Made by a program: the position numbers and the translations under genes
The notes under the pieces: model-generated
What the model was told of the DNA's origin: nothing
What the model saw: the letters and a program-made list of their open reading frames with translations, nothing else
Database searches by the model: none
Shown here: piece by piece, positions 1 through 8,997 of the stretch
How positions within the stretch are numbered: position 1 is the first letter of the stretch
How the letters are laid out: each line of letters begins with the position of its first letter
DNA from: Rhizobium leguminosarum
Lineage (GTDB): Bacteria > Pseudomonadota > Alphaproteobacteria > Rhizobiales > Rhizobiaceae
Direction of reading: 5' to 3'
Assembly: GCF_004123835.1 (NCBI RefSeq)
Contig: NZ_MZMU01000018.1
Coordinates: 62,001-126,000 of the forward strand
Length of the DNA stretch: 64,000 bases

Positions 1-61
1 CTCTATTTTGAAAAATGAGCATATCGAAAGTCGTCATAAATCCGTCATCAACCTTCTATGG

Positions 62-90
62 TTGACAAGCCAATATGAGCCGCCCAAAAT
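62..90 (+). promoter_or_regulatory. Candidate sigma-70-like promoter of the T6SS operon
   Basis: A perfect -35 hexamer TTGACA (62-67) is followed after 17 bases by CAAAAT (85-90), a 4 of 6 match to TATAAT. It lies about 45 bases before the first T6SS gene, in the only AT-rich leader present. Position and spacing fit a promoter; activity is inferred. Confidence 0.45.
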
Positions 91-135
91 GGTCACTCTT
101 CGCAGTAAGCCCTGCTTTTTGAGGAATTTAACGGC

Positions 136-1203
136 GTGAACGTCCGGGAAATTATAGATCCACTTGAACAAGATCGCCCGTGCGGAGAAAACGTGCGGAT
201 TAATACTGTATCTCGTGAAATATACTATAGAATTAAGGACGCGAGAAACGCCGCTCGTACAGCCGAACGTAGTATTATCCCAGGTGAGACTATTGCGATT
301 GCACCTGCTTGGCACGATGTTAGCAATCTTGGATTGCAGATCCTTTCTTCCAGAAGCAAGGACATCGAAGTATTGGCATGGCTCGCAGAGGCGCAGCTAC
401 GGCTGCGGGGGTTCTCAGGATTGCATGACGTATACGTCGCAACCGTGTCGCTTTTAGACAAGCATTTCGACGCTTTGCATTCGATCGGAGATGGTGACTT
501 CGAGGAACGGTTCGCGCCCTTTGCGGGGCTTAACGGCGTTGGCGGCGAAGGAACGCTCATCCAGGCTATTCGTTTGACATCGTTGATCCCGGGCGGAAAG
601 TTCGCCCAGTTTTCGCTTTGGGATTTCCAGCTTTCGCAGCGGCCGAACGAAACCGAACGGCGCAAGGAATTGCAGCAGGCGGCGGCAGAAGCCGGTGTCG
701 CTCAGATGTCAGCCTATCTCGACGTGCTGACCGGGTGCATCGCCGCATTCGATCGCATGGTCGAAATACTTGACGAACACTGCGGCGACCAGGCGCCCCC
801 GAGTTCGAATACACGCAATGTGTTGCAGGAGGCCGCATCCGCGATCCGGATGCTAGCCGGGATCGAAGCGCCCTTGGCCGCGCCCGAAGCCCCTGCTTCG
901 CATGGATCCGAACTGCAGCAGCAGGCAAGTGATACCGATGAGGCCGAGGCTATCCGCCTGCGGCCTGTCAGCGCCGAGACAATTCGTTCGCGGGAAGAGG
1001 CCTTCGAACTTCTGATCGCCGTTGCGCGCTATTTCCGCCGCACGGAGCCCCATTCACCGATCTCCATGTCGATCGAGACGCTGGTGCGTCGCGGCCGCAT
1101 GGATTTTTTCGAGCTTCTTGCCGAACTCCTGCCCGAACAAAACACCCGCAACGCGGTGCTGACGGCAGCCGGCATCCAGCCCGTAACCGACAAGGGGGGT
1201 TAG
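136..1203 (+). CDS. tssA: Type VI secretion protein TssA (ImpA)
   Basis: TssA family (ImpA_N domain in roughly the first 170 residues). These proteins cap and prime the baseplate and the growing tail during T6SS assembly in the cytoplasm. The C-terminus (about residues 285-345) carries the short helical segment typical of ImpA/VasJ-type proteins. The start is GTG at 136 with GAGGA at 121-125. It is the first gene of the imp operon, followed by tssB after 57 bases. Odd point: the first 100 or so codons are noticeably AT-rich and use codons such as ATA and AGA, unlike the GC-rich remainder of the gene and operon, which suggests a mosaic 5' end. Family assignment is solid because all following genes are T6SS components in the rhizobial imp order. 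Confidence 0.92.
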   Translation: MNVREIIDPLEQDRPCGENVRINTVSREIYYRIKDARNAARTAERSIIPGETIAIAPAWHDVSNLGLQILSSRSKDIEVLAWLAEAQLRLRGFSGLHDVYVATVSLLDKHFDALHSIGDGDFEERFAPFAGLNGVGGEGTLIQAIRLTSLIPGGKFAQFSLWDFQLSQRPNETERRKELQQAAAEAGVAQMSAYLDVLTGCIAAFDRMVEILDEHCGDQAPPSSNTRNVLQEAASAIRMLAGIEAPLAAPEAPASHGSELQQQASDTDEAEAIRLRPVSAETIRSREEAFELLIAVARYFRRTEPHSPISMSIETLVRRGRMDFFELLAELLPEQNTRNAVLTAAGIQPVTDKGG

Positions 1204-1260
1204 CGGCACGCCGCAGCATCCTCAATTGACAATCCGCCGATGGGACGAAGGAGAATCTCG

Positions 1261-1785
1261 ATGGCAAGTGTGCATGAGAAACTGGAACGGGTTCGCAAGC
1301 CGCGGGTCCACATCAAATACGAAGTGGAAACCGAAGGCGCGATGGTGGTGAAGGAACTGCCGTTCGTCGTCGGCGTGCTTGGCGACTTCTCCGGCAATCC
1401 CACGCAGCCGCTCAAGCCGTTCGGCGAGCGCAAATTCGTGCAGGTCGACCGCGACAACTTCGACGACGTCATGCGCCGCATGACGCCGGGCCTCACCCTG
1501 TCGGTCGAGAACACTCTCGAGAAGAACGGGACCGAGCTTCCCGTTTCGCTGAAATTCGAAAGCATGGCCGATTTCGAACCCGGCGCGGTCGTCGATCAGG
1601 TGCCGGCGCTGAAGGCCTTGCTCAACGCACGCAACCAGCTGCGCGACCTGATGAGCAAGGCGGACCGCTCCGAGGAGCTCGAGCGTCTGCTCGAGGACAT
1701 CCTGCAGAACAAGGCGGATCTCTCGCAGCTGGTGGCCCAGCTTGGCGGCGACAAAGCCGAAGAGGCGAAGGACGCATTGAACTGA
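1261..1785 (+). CDS. tssB: T6SS sheath small subunit TssB (ImpB)
   Basis: Small subunit of the contractile sheath, which pairs with TssC to form the cytoplasmic tail sheath that is later disassembled by ClpV. The protein is 174 aa, the usual size. It has the conserved N-terminal region with VRKPRVHIKYEVE and a KELPFVVGVLGDFSG strand motif (about residues 13-45). An upstream in-frame ATG at 1240 exists, but the start at 1261 is preferred because AAGGAGA (1248-1254) sits 6 bases before it and homologues begin with this sequence. It lies between tssA and tssC in the normal order. Confidence 0.95.
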   Translation: MASVHEKLERVRKPRVHIKYEVETEGAMVVKELPFVVGVLGDFSGNPTQPLKPFGERKFVQVDRDNFDDVMRRMTPGLTLSVENTLEKNGTELPVSLKFESMADFEPGAVVDQVPALKALLNARNQLRDLMSKADRSEELERLLEDILQNKADLSQLVAQLGGDKAEEAKDALN

Positions 1786-1915
1786 GTGCCTGGGATCGCG
1801 GACCGATCGCGGCCCGCGCGCTCCATTCCTGAAGAGTCGTTGTCCGGCAGCGGCCCCTTTTGAAGGGAACCCCTCATGCTTCGAGGGCCGCCGCTTTCGC
1901 AAAAAGGATCGATAG

Positions 1916-3397
1916 ATGACCGCCGAAACGCAATTGCAAACAAAGGAAGAAGTAGGCTTCGCGCCTGATGAGAACCTGCTCTCGAAGGTCGTTGCGGCAA
2001 CCCGCCAGACCGAGCCCGACCGTGCCCAGGACCTTCTGCGCACCCTGACCGATCAAGCCCTGAAGGGCACCGTCACCTATGATCGCAACCTGACGATCAC
2101 CTTGAACAATGCCATCGCCGAGATCGACAAGGCGATATCAAGCCAGCTCGCGGCCATCATGCAGTCGCCTGAGTTCACCAAGCTCGAAGGCGCCTGGCGC
2201 GGCCTGAACTATCTCGTCAAGAATAGCGAGACCAGCGCCAACCTGAAGATCCGCGTGCTCAATGCATCCAAGCGCGATGTCGCCAAGGATCTGGCAAAGG
2301 CCGTCGAATTCGACCAATCGCGGCTCTTCAAGTCGGTCTATGAAGACGAGTTCGGCACACCGGGCGGCGAACCGATGGGCGCGCTGATCGGCGACTACGA
2401 ATTCGACAATTCCTTCGACGACGTCCAGCTTCTGCAGGGCGTCTCGATGATCGCCGCAGCTGCTTTCGCGCCGTTCATCTCGGCGGCGAGCCCCCGCATG
2501 TTCGGCTTCGAGGATTTCCGCGAACTGGCCAAACCCCGCGATCTAGAGAAGATCTTCGAGACGGTGGAGTACGCCAAGTGGCGCAGCCTGCGCGACAGCG
2601 ACGATTCACGCTTCGTGACGCTCGCCATGCCGCGTGTGCTCGCCCGCATGCCTTATGGTCCGAAGACCAGCCCGATCGAAGAGTTCAACTTCGACGAAAC
2701 CGGCGGCTCCAAAACCGGCGAGCTCTCGCATGATTCCTACTGCTGGATGAATGCAGCCTATGTGATGGGCACACGTCTGACTGAAGCCTTTGCCAAGAAC
2801 GGCTGGTGCACCGCCATCCGAGGGGCGGAAAACGGCGGCAAGGTCGAAGGGCTGCCGATGCATATCTTCTCCAGCGACGACGGCGATCTGGACCTGAAAT
2901 GCCCGACGGAAGTCGGCATCACCGATCGCCGCGACGCCGAACTCGGCAAGCTCGGCTTCCTGCCGCTCTGCCACTACAAGAATACGGACTATGCCGTGTT
3001 CTTCGGGGCGCAGACCGCGCATAAGCCGAAGCTCTACGACCGACCCGAGGCGACTGCGAACGCGGCCGTTTCAGCCCGTCTGCCCTATATGATGGCGACC
3101 TCGCGCTTTGCCCATTATCTCAAGGTCATGGGCCGCGATAAGATCGGCTCCTTCATGGAGGCGGAAGATTGTGAGGCCTGGCTCAATCGCTGGATCTCCA
3201 ACTATGTCAACGCCAATGACGACGCCGGCGAAGAGTCGCGGGCGAAATATCCGCTGCGCGAGGCGAAAGTCACCGTCCAGGAAATCCCCGGCAGGCCGGG
3301 CGCTTACAACGCCGTCGCCTGGATGCGCCCATGGTTGCAGATGGAGGAATTGACCACCTCGCTGCGCATGGTCGCCCGGATTCCCTCGAAGAACTGA
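1916..3397 (+). CDS. tssC: T6SS sheath large subunit TssC (ImpC, TssC1)
   Basis: Large sheath subunit (EvpB/VC_A0108 family), 493 aa, which forms the contractile sheath with TssB. Conserved features include the RGLNYLV segment near residue 98, the GEPMGALIGDYEF region near residue 155, and the C-terminal VQEIPGRPGAYNAVAWMRPW region found in almost all TssC proteins. A 130-base gap separates it from tssB. The next gene is a second, shorter TssC, as in Agrobacterium, where two TssC proteins (TssC41 and TssC40) are encoded side by side; this longer copy corresponds to TssC41. A strong hairpin follows the stop codon. Confidence 0.95.
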   Translation: MTAETQLQTKEEVGFAPDENLLSKVVAATRQTEPDRAQDLLRTLTDQALKGTVTYDRNLTITLNNAIAEIDKAISSQLAAIMQSPEFTKLEGAWRGLNYLVKNSETSANLKIRVLNASKRDVAKDLAKAVEFDQSRLFKSVYEDEFGTPGGEPMGALIGDYEFDNSFDDVQLLQGVSMIAAAAFAPFISAASPRMFGFEDFRELAKPRDLEKIFETVEYAKWRSLRDSDDSRFVTLAMPRVLARMPYGPKTSPIEEFNFDETGGSKTGELSHDSYCWMNAAYVMGTRLTEAFAKNGWCTAIRGAENGGKVEGLPMHIFSSDDGDLDLKCPTEVGITDRRDAELGKLGFLPLCHYKNTDYAVFFGAQTAHKPKLYDRPEATANAAVSARLPYMMATSRFAHYLKVMGRDKIGSFMEAEDCEAWLNRWISNYVNANDDAGEESRAKYPLREAKVTVQEIPGRPGAYNAVAWMRPWLQMEELTTSLRMVARIPSKN

Positions 3398-3404
3398 TGA
3401 AGGC

Positions 3405-3443
3405 AGGGCCACGCGCGGAGGGTTCGCCGCCGCGCCTGGCCCT
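3405..3443 (+). promoter_or_regulatory. Strong intra-operon hairpin between the two tssC genes
   Basis: Arms AGGGCCACGCGCGG (3405-3418) and CCGCGCCTGGCCCT (3430-3443) pair at 13 of 14 positions around an 11-base loop. No T-run follows, so it is more likely an mRNA 3'-end stabiliser or attenuator than a full terminator. It would favour tssB/tssC1 mRNA over the downstream genes. This role is inferred. Confidence 0.5.
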
Positions 3444-3473
3444 TGCGTTCGAAACATTTGTGTCAGGTTGACG

Positions 3474-4862
3474 ATGGGTTCCAGCACTGAATGGCGGCGC
3501 CGGGCGGATCAGTTGATTACGCTGATCGACGAAGCGCTGAACAGGCAAGTCAATGCCATCCTCCACCATCCCGATTTTCAGGCGATGGAGGCGAGATGGC
3601 GTGGCCTCGCCATGCTCGTGCGCGAGGCAAGCCGCAGCGGCGAGGTGAAGGTCAAGCTTCTCGGCGTTAGCTGGAGCGAGCTCACGCGGAGCATGGAGCG
3701 TGCCAGCGACTTCGACCAAAGCCACCTCTTTGAACTGATCTACAGCCGCGAGTTTGGTATGCCGGGCGGCGAACCCTTCGGTCTGCTGGTCGGCGACTAT
3801 TATCTTTCTCCGGCCGATCCCACCGGCGGCGATCCGGTCAGCACGTTGTCGCAGATCGGCATGGTGGCGGCCGCCGCCTTCTGCCCCTTCATCGCAGGTG
3901 CTGCGCCGCTGGCAATCGGGCTTGAAGACTTTCACGAGCTGAACCGGGTCCACGATTTTTCCTGGCTTGCCAATGAGACGGCCCGCATCCGCTGGAACGG
4001 TCTGCGTGCACGGGAGGATTCGCGTTTTCTAGGGCTTGTCGCGCCGCGCATCCTGATGCGCTCGCCGCTTACGCCACATGCACGCAATCGCAACGACGGC
4101 TTTCCCTTCTGCGAAAGCATTGCCGCCGATGGCAGCTCGCTTCTCTGGGGCAACGCCGCTTTCGCTTTTGCGACCGTCGTCATCCGAAATTTCATCGATT
4201 CCGGCTGGTTCGCGGATATCCGTGGCGTCACGCAGGACGCTATCGACGGTGGCCTGCTGAGCGCAACCGAGCTTCCACCTTACGATTTCGGCACCGAAAG
4301 CAACGGACTATCAGCCCAGGCGCCTGTGGAAATCCATCTGACCAGCGGCCAGGAGCAGCAGCTCTGCGATCTCGGCATCATCCCTGCCGCGACCACCTAT
4401 CTCTCCTCTTCGGCGATTTTCAATTCCAACCAGTCCCTGCATGCGCCGCCGCACTATTCCAACGAGCATGCCCGCCAGAACGCCCGCCTCGCCGCCATGC
4501 TGCAATATGTGCTCTGCGCGTCGCGCTTCTCGCATTATCTCAAGGTCATCATGCGCGACGAAATCGGCCAGCTTTCGGATGCGATCTCGATCGAGCGGAA
4601 GCTGGCCGATTGGCTGACCGCCTATACGCTCGGCAACGACGACGCCGACATCGCGCTGCGCACCCGTTTTCCCCTGCGCTCGGCCGGCATCGGCGTTGCC
4701 GAGATTCCGGGCAAGCCCGGCAGCTTCTCCTGTACCGTCCGGCTGCAGCCGCATTTCCAGCTCGATGACGTTGCCACGAGCTTCCATCTCATCGCCGAGA
4801 CCGCGACCACCGGCCAGATCCTGAGTCGCCCCGTTGCCATACCCGAGAGGATGTCCGCATGA
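3474..4862 (+). CDS. tssC2: Second TssC-like sheath protein (ImpD, TssC40 type)
   Basis: A TssC-family paralogue of 462 aa, sharing with the preceding TssC the segments FGMPGGEPFGLLVGDY (about residues 92-107), SHYLKVIMRDEIGQ and the C-terminal VAEIPGKPGSFSCTVRLQPHFQL. Tandem tssC genes are known in rhizobial and agrobacterial imp operons, where this copy is called ImpD or TssC40. Its exact role beside the main sheath subunit is not settled. A TTG two codons upstream (3468) could also start translation, but the ATG at 3474 with AGG at 3465-3467 is the simpler choice. The stop overlaps the start of tagJ in an ATGA arrangement. Confidence 0.9.
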   Translation: MGSSTEWRRRADQLITLIDEALNRQVNAILHHPDFQAMEARWRGLAMLVREASRSGEVKVKLLGVSWSELTRSMERASDFDQSHLFELIYSREFGMPGGEPFGLLVGDYYLSPADPTGGDPVSTLSQIGMVAAAAFCPFIAGAAPLAIGLEDFHELNRVHDFSWLANETARIRWNGLRAREDSRFLGLVAPRILMRSPLTPHARNRNDGFPFCESIAADGSSLLWGNAAFAFATVVIRNFIDSGWFADIRGVTQDAIDGGLLSATELPPYDFGTESNGLSAQAPVEIHLTSGQEQQLCDLGIIPAATTYLSSSAIFNSNQSLHAPPHYSNEHARQNARLAAMLQYVLCASRFSHYLKVIMRDEIGQLSDAISIERKLADWLTAYTLGNDDADIALRTRFPLRSAGIGVAEIPGKPGSFSCTVRLQPHFQLDDVATSFHLIAETATTGQILSRPVAIPERMSA

Positions 4863-5689
4863 CGCTTTCCGCCAGCATCGCCCAATCGCTCAGCGACAAT
4901 GCCCTCGATGACGCGATCGAGGAGGTCAAGGCGCATCTGAAGGTCAAGCCCTCGGATCAGGAGGCGCGGCATCTCTATATCGATCTTCTCGTGCTTGCCG
5001 GTGACTACCAGCGGGCGGACAATCAGTGCAGCCTTGCCGCCACCCTTACTCCCGACGCGACGATGGGCTTCGCCTTGCTGCGCAATGAGCTTCGGGCAAT
5101 GGCGGCGCGCGACGCCTGGTATTCGAGCGGCGCCCTGCCGGAATTTCCGCAGGGACCGAGCGAGCTCGACAAGCTCGCCGTCCGCCTCGGCATCGCCCAT
5201 CGCGACGACAATGCGGATGAGGCGAGGACCACGCTCGATGCATTCGAGAACCTGAGGGGCGAGCGCCCGCTGATCTGGAACGGCAGGGCGGTCTCCGATT
5301 TCCGCGATCTCGACGACCGCACGCCGCACGCTCTCGAAGTCATCATGACCGGCGGCGGCTATCTCTGGATCGATTTTGCCAAGATCGCAGCTCTCTCGAT
5401 AGAGCCGATTGCCCGTCCGCGCGATCTGGCCTTCCGCCGCGCCGAGCTCTCCCTGATCGACGGCGCAGCCGCGTCGGTGCTTCTCCCGGCGGTCTATCAT
5501 GGCACCGGCCAGGATGCGACACTCAGGCTTGGCCGCGAGACCGAATGGATCGAGGAACCCACAGGCATCACCACAGGCCGCGGCCAGCGCTGCTACCTCG
5601 CAGGCGACGAACTGGTTTCCTTCCATGACACTCAAAGCCTGGAGATCGTGCCGGCAACGGCTGCCGGCAGGCAGGTTGCGCATGGTTGA
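4859..5689 (+). CDS. tagJ: T6SS accessory protein TagJ (ImpE/SciE family)
   Basis: ImpE/SciE-type protein of 276 aa. TagJ family members interact with the TssB sheath subunit in several species and are thought to help sheath turnover by ClpV. The N-terminal half has a tetratricopeptide-like helical pattern (about residues 10-90, with HLKVKPSDQEARHLYIDLL). The C-terminal part contains the ImpE domain with IARPRDLAFRRAEL. It overlaps the previous gene by 4 bases and tssE by 8 bases, which implies translational coupling. The product is non-essential in some T6SSs, so its contribution here is inferred. Confidence 0.88.
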   Translation: MTLSASIAQSLSDNALDDAIEEVKAHLKVKPSDQEARHLYIDLLVLAGDYQRADNQCSLAATLTPDATMGFALLRNELRAMAARDAWYSSGALPEFPQGPSELDKLAVRLGIAHRDDNADEARTTLDAFENLRGERPLIWNGRAVSDFRDLDDRTPHALEVIMTGGGYLWIDFAKIAALSIEPIARPRDLAFRRAELSLIDGAAASVLLPAVYHGTGQDATLRLGRETEWIEEPTGITTGRGQRCYLAGDELVSFHDTQSLEIVPATAAGRQVAHG

Positions 5690-6191
5690 TCCGCTCGAAC
5701 GCTACCGGCTGCGCGACCGCGTCCTTGCCCGCTCGATCCTCGACAGGTTAATCGACGAGGCTCCGGATCGCGCCGTCGATCCGCCGATGAGCCTCGTCGA
5801 CCAGGTCCGCGACGTCAGGGAAGCGATCCGCCGCGATCTCGAAGCGCTGCTCAACACGCGGCGCTGCCCGGCCACGCCACCGACGGCACTTTCCGAACTC
5901 AAGGACGCCCTGGTGAGCTATGGCGTCGACGGTATCGTCTCGGCAAATCTGATGACCGACCAGGCCAAGCTCAAGCTGGCGCAAGCGATCGAACGGCGGA
6001 TTGCGTTTTTCGAAACGCGGCTGTCCGATGTGCGGGTGACGATCCTCAAGAGCCGGACGATGACCGAACGGGCGCTGCGCATGCGCATCCAGGCGACCTT
6101 CCGTCTGCATGAAGGCATGCCGCCGATCAGCTTCGAGTCGACCATCGATCCCTCGACCCAGCGCTTCCTCGTGGAGGCCGCGCATGGCTGA
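5682..6191 (+). CDS. tssE: T6SS baseplate protein TssE (ImpF, gp25-like)
   Basis: Baseplate wedge protein of the phage T4 gp25/lysozyme-like family, 169 aa. The start ATG at 5682 overlaps the tagJ stop by 8 bases; longer upstream ORF sequence is only the frame running through tagJ. The N-terminus MVDPLERYRLRDRVLARSIL matches the TssE beginning, and the middle has the family's DLEALLNTRRCPA and LSELKDALVSYGVDG segments (about residues 45-90). It overlaps tssF by 8 bases. TssE joins TssF, TssG and TssK in the cytoplasmic baseplate on which the sheath assembles. Confidence 0.92.
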   Translation: MVDPLERYRLRDRVLARSILDRLIDEAPDRAVDPPMSLVDQVRDVREAIRRDLEALLNTRRCPATPPTALSELKDALVSYGVDGIVSANLMTDQAKLKLAQAIERRIAFFETRLSDVRVTILKSRTMTERALRMRIQATFRLHEGMPPISFESTIDPSTQRFLVEAAHG

Positions 6192-7965
6192 AGGTTTCCT
6201 GCACCGCTACAATGAGGAATTGCTGGCGCTTCGCCGCCGGGCTGCGCGCTTTGCCGATGCCTTTCCGAAGATCGCCGGCCGCCTGCGCATGACCGGCGAC
6301 GTCGCCGACGACCCGCATGTCGAACGCCTGATCCAGAGTTTCGCCTATTCGGCCGCCCGCGTCCGCCAGAAGCTGGACGATGAATTTCCCGAGCTGACTG
6401 ACGGCCTGCTCGAAACCCTTTATCCCCATTATCTGGCGCCGCTGCCCTCGATGAGCATCGTCAAATTCCGGCCGAGCGATACGCTCGCCTCGGTCCAGAC
6501 CGTGCCGCGCCACACCGAAGTCCTGGCCGAGCCGGTGCGAGGAGAAGCCTGCCGCTTCCGCACCACGCAGGATGTCGAGATGGCGCCGATCGAAATCACC
6601 GGTGCTAATCTTTCCGGCCAGCCGATCAATGCGCCGCTTTCGCCCTATGCCGGCATTGCCGGCTGCCTGAGGCTGTCCATCCGCAGCCTCGATGCCCGAA
6701 AGCCGCTCGGCGGCCTTGGCATAAGCCGGCTGCGCCTGCACATTCCGTCCCCCTGGCAGCAGGCGGTGGCGATCTACGAGCTGCTTGCCAACCACACGCT
6801 CGGCATCGCACTTGCCAAACATGCGGACGACCGTTCGCCGGTCTTCCTGCCGGCGGGCAATCTCAAACCGGTCGGCTTCGAGCCTGAAGAGGCCATGCTG
6901 CCCTATCCGGCGCCAAGCTTCACCGGCTACCGGCTGCTGACCGAATTTTTCGCTCTGCCGCGGAAGTTTCTCTTTCTCGACATCGAAGGGCTCGATGCCT
7001 GGCGGGAGGAGACGCTGGAACTCTTCATCTACCTCAGGGAAAGCGACGCAAAGCTCGAACGCGCGGTCTCGCTCCGCGACTTCGCACTCAATGCGACGCC
7101 CGTCGTCAATCTCTTCCGCCAGGTCTGCGAGCCGATTGCCATCGACGGTACCCGCACCGAATACCGTCTCCTGCCTGATGCACGGCGCCAGAAGACCCGT
7201 GAGATCTATTCGATCGACCGCGTTCTCCTGACCGGATCGCGCGGCCAGGAGGAATTCTGCCAGCCGTTCTTCGGACGGTCGCAGCGGGCAGGCACGAGCG
7301 CGACCTACTGGCAGGCCTATCGCCGTTTCGACGAAGACGACAGAACCAGCGACATGGACATCGCCTTCGTCGACAGGCAGCGCCGCTCTTCAGGTCCCGT
7401 CGATGCGGTCGCAAGCGTCGATACGCTCTGCCTCAACCGCGACCTGCCGGAACAGCTTCCCTTCGGCGGCGGCCATCCATTCCTGCAGCTCGCTTCCGGC
7501 CATGAGGCTGTCGCCAGCGTCGAAGCCCTGATCCCGCCGACGCCGTCGGTCAGGATGAACGATCAGGAAGGGCGGAACTGGCGACTGATGTCGCATCTCA
7601 TCCTCAATCACCTGTCGCTCTTCGACAATGACGGTGCAGCGCTGAAGGATATCCTGTCGCTCTACGCCTTCCGGGACAGCCCCGAGACCAAACAATTCGT
7701 CGATGCTCTCGTCCGGATCAAGGCGGGCACTTCGACCGCCCGTCTCGGCAGCGGCGGCATGGTGCCCGGCACCGAGATCGCGCTTGAATTCGATCCGGCC
7801 GCCATCGACCGGCCTTCGGCCTTTCTGTTCGGAAGCGTGCTCGACCGCTTCTTCAGTCTCTACACCTCGGTCAACAGCTTTACCCGGCTCACCATTGGGA
7901 TGAAGGGGCAGTCGAGGCCGATCGCCCGCTGGCCGGCACGAGCCGCCGAACGCCCGCTTCTCTGA
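6184..7965 (+). CDS. tssF: T6SS baseplate protein TssF (ImpG/VasA)
   Basis: Large baseplate subunit, 593 aa, the usual length for TssF. The start at 6184 gives MAEGFLHRYNEELLALRRRA, the typical TssF N-terminus; upstream frame extension is tssE overlap. Recognisable conserved blocks are FPELTDGLLETLYPHYLAPLPS (about residues 65-86, family-specific) and the C-terminal NSFTRLTI region. TssF combines with TssG and TssE to make baseplate wedges. It is followed after 20 bases by tssG. No sign of truncation. Confidence 0.93.
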   Translation: MAEGFLHRYNEELLALRRRAARFADAFPKIAGRLRMTGDVADDPHVERLIQSFAYSAARVRQKLDDEFPELTDGLLETLYPHYLAPLPSMSIVKFRPSDTLASVQTVPRHTEVLAEPVRGEACRFRTTQDVEMAPIEITGANLSGQPINAPLSPYAGIAGCLRLSIRSLDARKPLGGLGISRLRLHIPSPWQQAVAIYELLANHTLGIALAKHADDRSPVFLPAGNLKPVGFEPEEAMLPYPAPSFTGYRLLTEFFALPRKFLFLDIEGLDAWREETLELFIYLRESDAKLERAVSLRDFALNATPVVNLFRQVCEPIAIDGTRTEYRLLPDARRQKTREIYSIDRVLLTGSRGQEEFCQPFFGRSQRAGTSATYWQAYRRFDEDDRTSDMDIAFVDRQRRSSGPVDAVASVDTLCLNRDLPEQLPFGGGHPFLQLASGHEAVASVEALIPPTPSVRMNDQEGRNWRLMSHLILNHLSLFDNDGAALKDILSLYAFRDSPETKQFVDALVRIKAGTSTARLGSGGMVPGTEIALEFDPAAIDRPSAFLFGSVLDRFFSLYTSVNSFTRLTIGMKGQSRPIARWPARAAERPLL

Positions 7966-7985
7966 GGAAGGATCGCTATTAAATC

Positions 7986-8987
7986 ATGGATCTCCCCGTC
8001 GCCCGCAAGCCAGACGCCCTTGCCGATCTGCTCGAACGCGACCCCGGCCGCTTCGAGCCGGTGACGGCCTTTCGCGTCGCGCAGGCTTCGGTGGGGGAAG
8101 GACGGCTTGATGTCGCCTCACATGTCGGCGTCTCGCCGGCGCCTCTTGCCGTCAGCGGATACAGGCGCAAGGACGGTGGCGCCACCGTCCGCAGTGCGCT
8201 TGCCGGTCTCGTCGGAGCGCTCGGCTCGATGCCGTCGGCCTATAACGACCTCGTCATGCGCGAGGAGCGCAACAGGTCGCGGGCGCTGGCGGGCTTCTTC
8301 GACATGTTTGGCGCGCGGATGGCGGCACTCTTCGCCGATGCCTGCGAGAAATACCGCATCGCCCCCCGGCTGCGCTGGGGTGGCAGATGGGCGAACAACG
8401 CCTTCGTCACCACGCTGCTGTCACTCACCGGCTTCGGCACCAGGCGTCTCGTCGAAAAGAGCGGCGTCGACGAGGAACTGATCCTGCGTTTCTCGGGCTT
8501 CTTTGCCGCGCGCAACCGCAATGCCGTCAATCTCCGCGCCATGCTCTGCGAGTTCAGCGGCCTGCCGGTGGAGATCGAATTGTTTCGCGGCCGCTGGCTG
8601 ACCATCCCCGAGGCGGAGCGCAGCCGCATGGGCCAGCCCCAGGGCGTCCAGCTTGGCGTCAATGCGACGGCAGGTGCTGCGATCCACGATTTCAGCGGCG
8701 GCTTTCGCATCGTCATCGGTCCGCTCGGTTATGGCGATTATCTCTCGCTCGCGCCGGGCGGCCGCGCCATCACCGAACTCTTCGCCCTGACGCGGCTTTA
8801 TGTCGGCGCGGCGCTCGAATTCGACATACAGGCCATTCTGAAGAAGGAGGACGTTCCCTTCTGCCAGCTCGGACAGGCGAGCGATCCGCCGCGCTTGGGC
8901 TGGAACAGTTGGGCGAGGGTTGCGCCGGCTGCAAGCGACAGCGGCGATGCAGTGATCGTCGAGCGCCTGTCGGTTCAGGCGCGGTGA
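7986..8987 (+). CDS. tssG: T6SS baseplate protein TssG (ImpH/VasB)
   Basis: Baseplate wedge component of 333 aa in the ImpH/VasB family. The N-terminus contains the family's pattern around FEPVTAFRVAQ (about residues 24-34), and the middle has FFDMFGARMAALFADACEKYRI and RNAVNLRAMLCEFSGLPVEI. TssG dimers hold two TssF subunits in each wedge. The ATG at 7986 is the first good start, with GAGGAAGG just inside the end of tssF region upstream. Placed between tssF and the FHA gene as in other imp operons. Confidence 0.92.
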   Translation: MDLPVARKPDALADLLERDPGRFEPVTAFRVAQASVGEGRLDVASHVGVSPAPLAVSGYRRKDGGATVRSALAGLVGALGSMPSAYNDLVMREERNRSRALAGFFDMFGARMAALFADACEKYRIAPRLRWGGRWANNAFVTTLLSLTGFGTRRLVEKSGVDEELILRFSGFFAARNRNAVNLRAMLCEFSGLPVEIELFRGRWLTIPEAERSRMGQPQGVQLGVNATAGAAIHDFSGGFRIVIGPLGYGDYLSLAPGGRAITELFALTRLYVGAALEFDIQAILKKEDVPFCQLGQASDPPRLGWNSWARVAPAASDSGDAVIVERLSVQAR

Positions 8988-8997
8988 GGAGGCGAGG

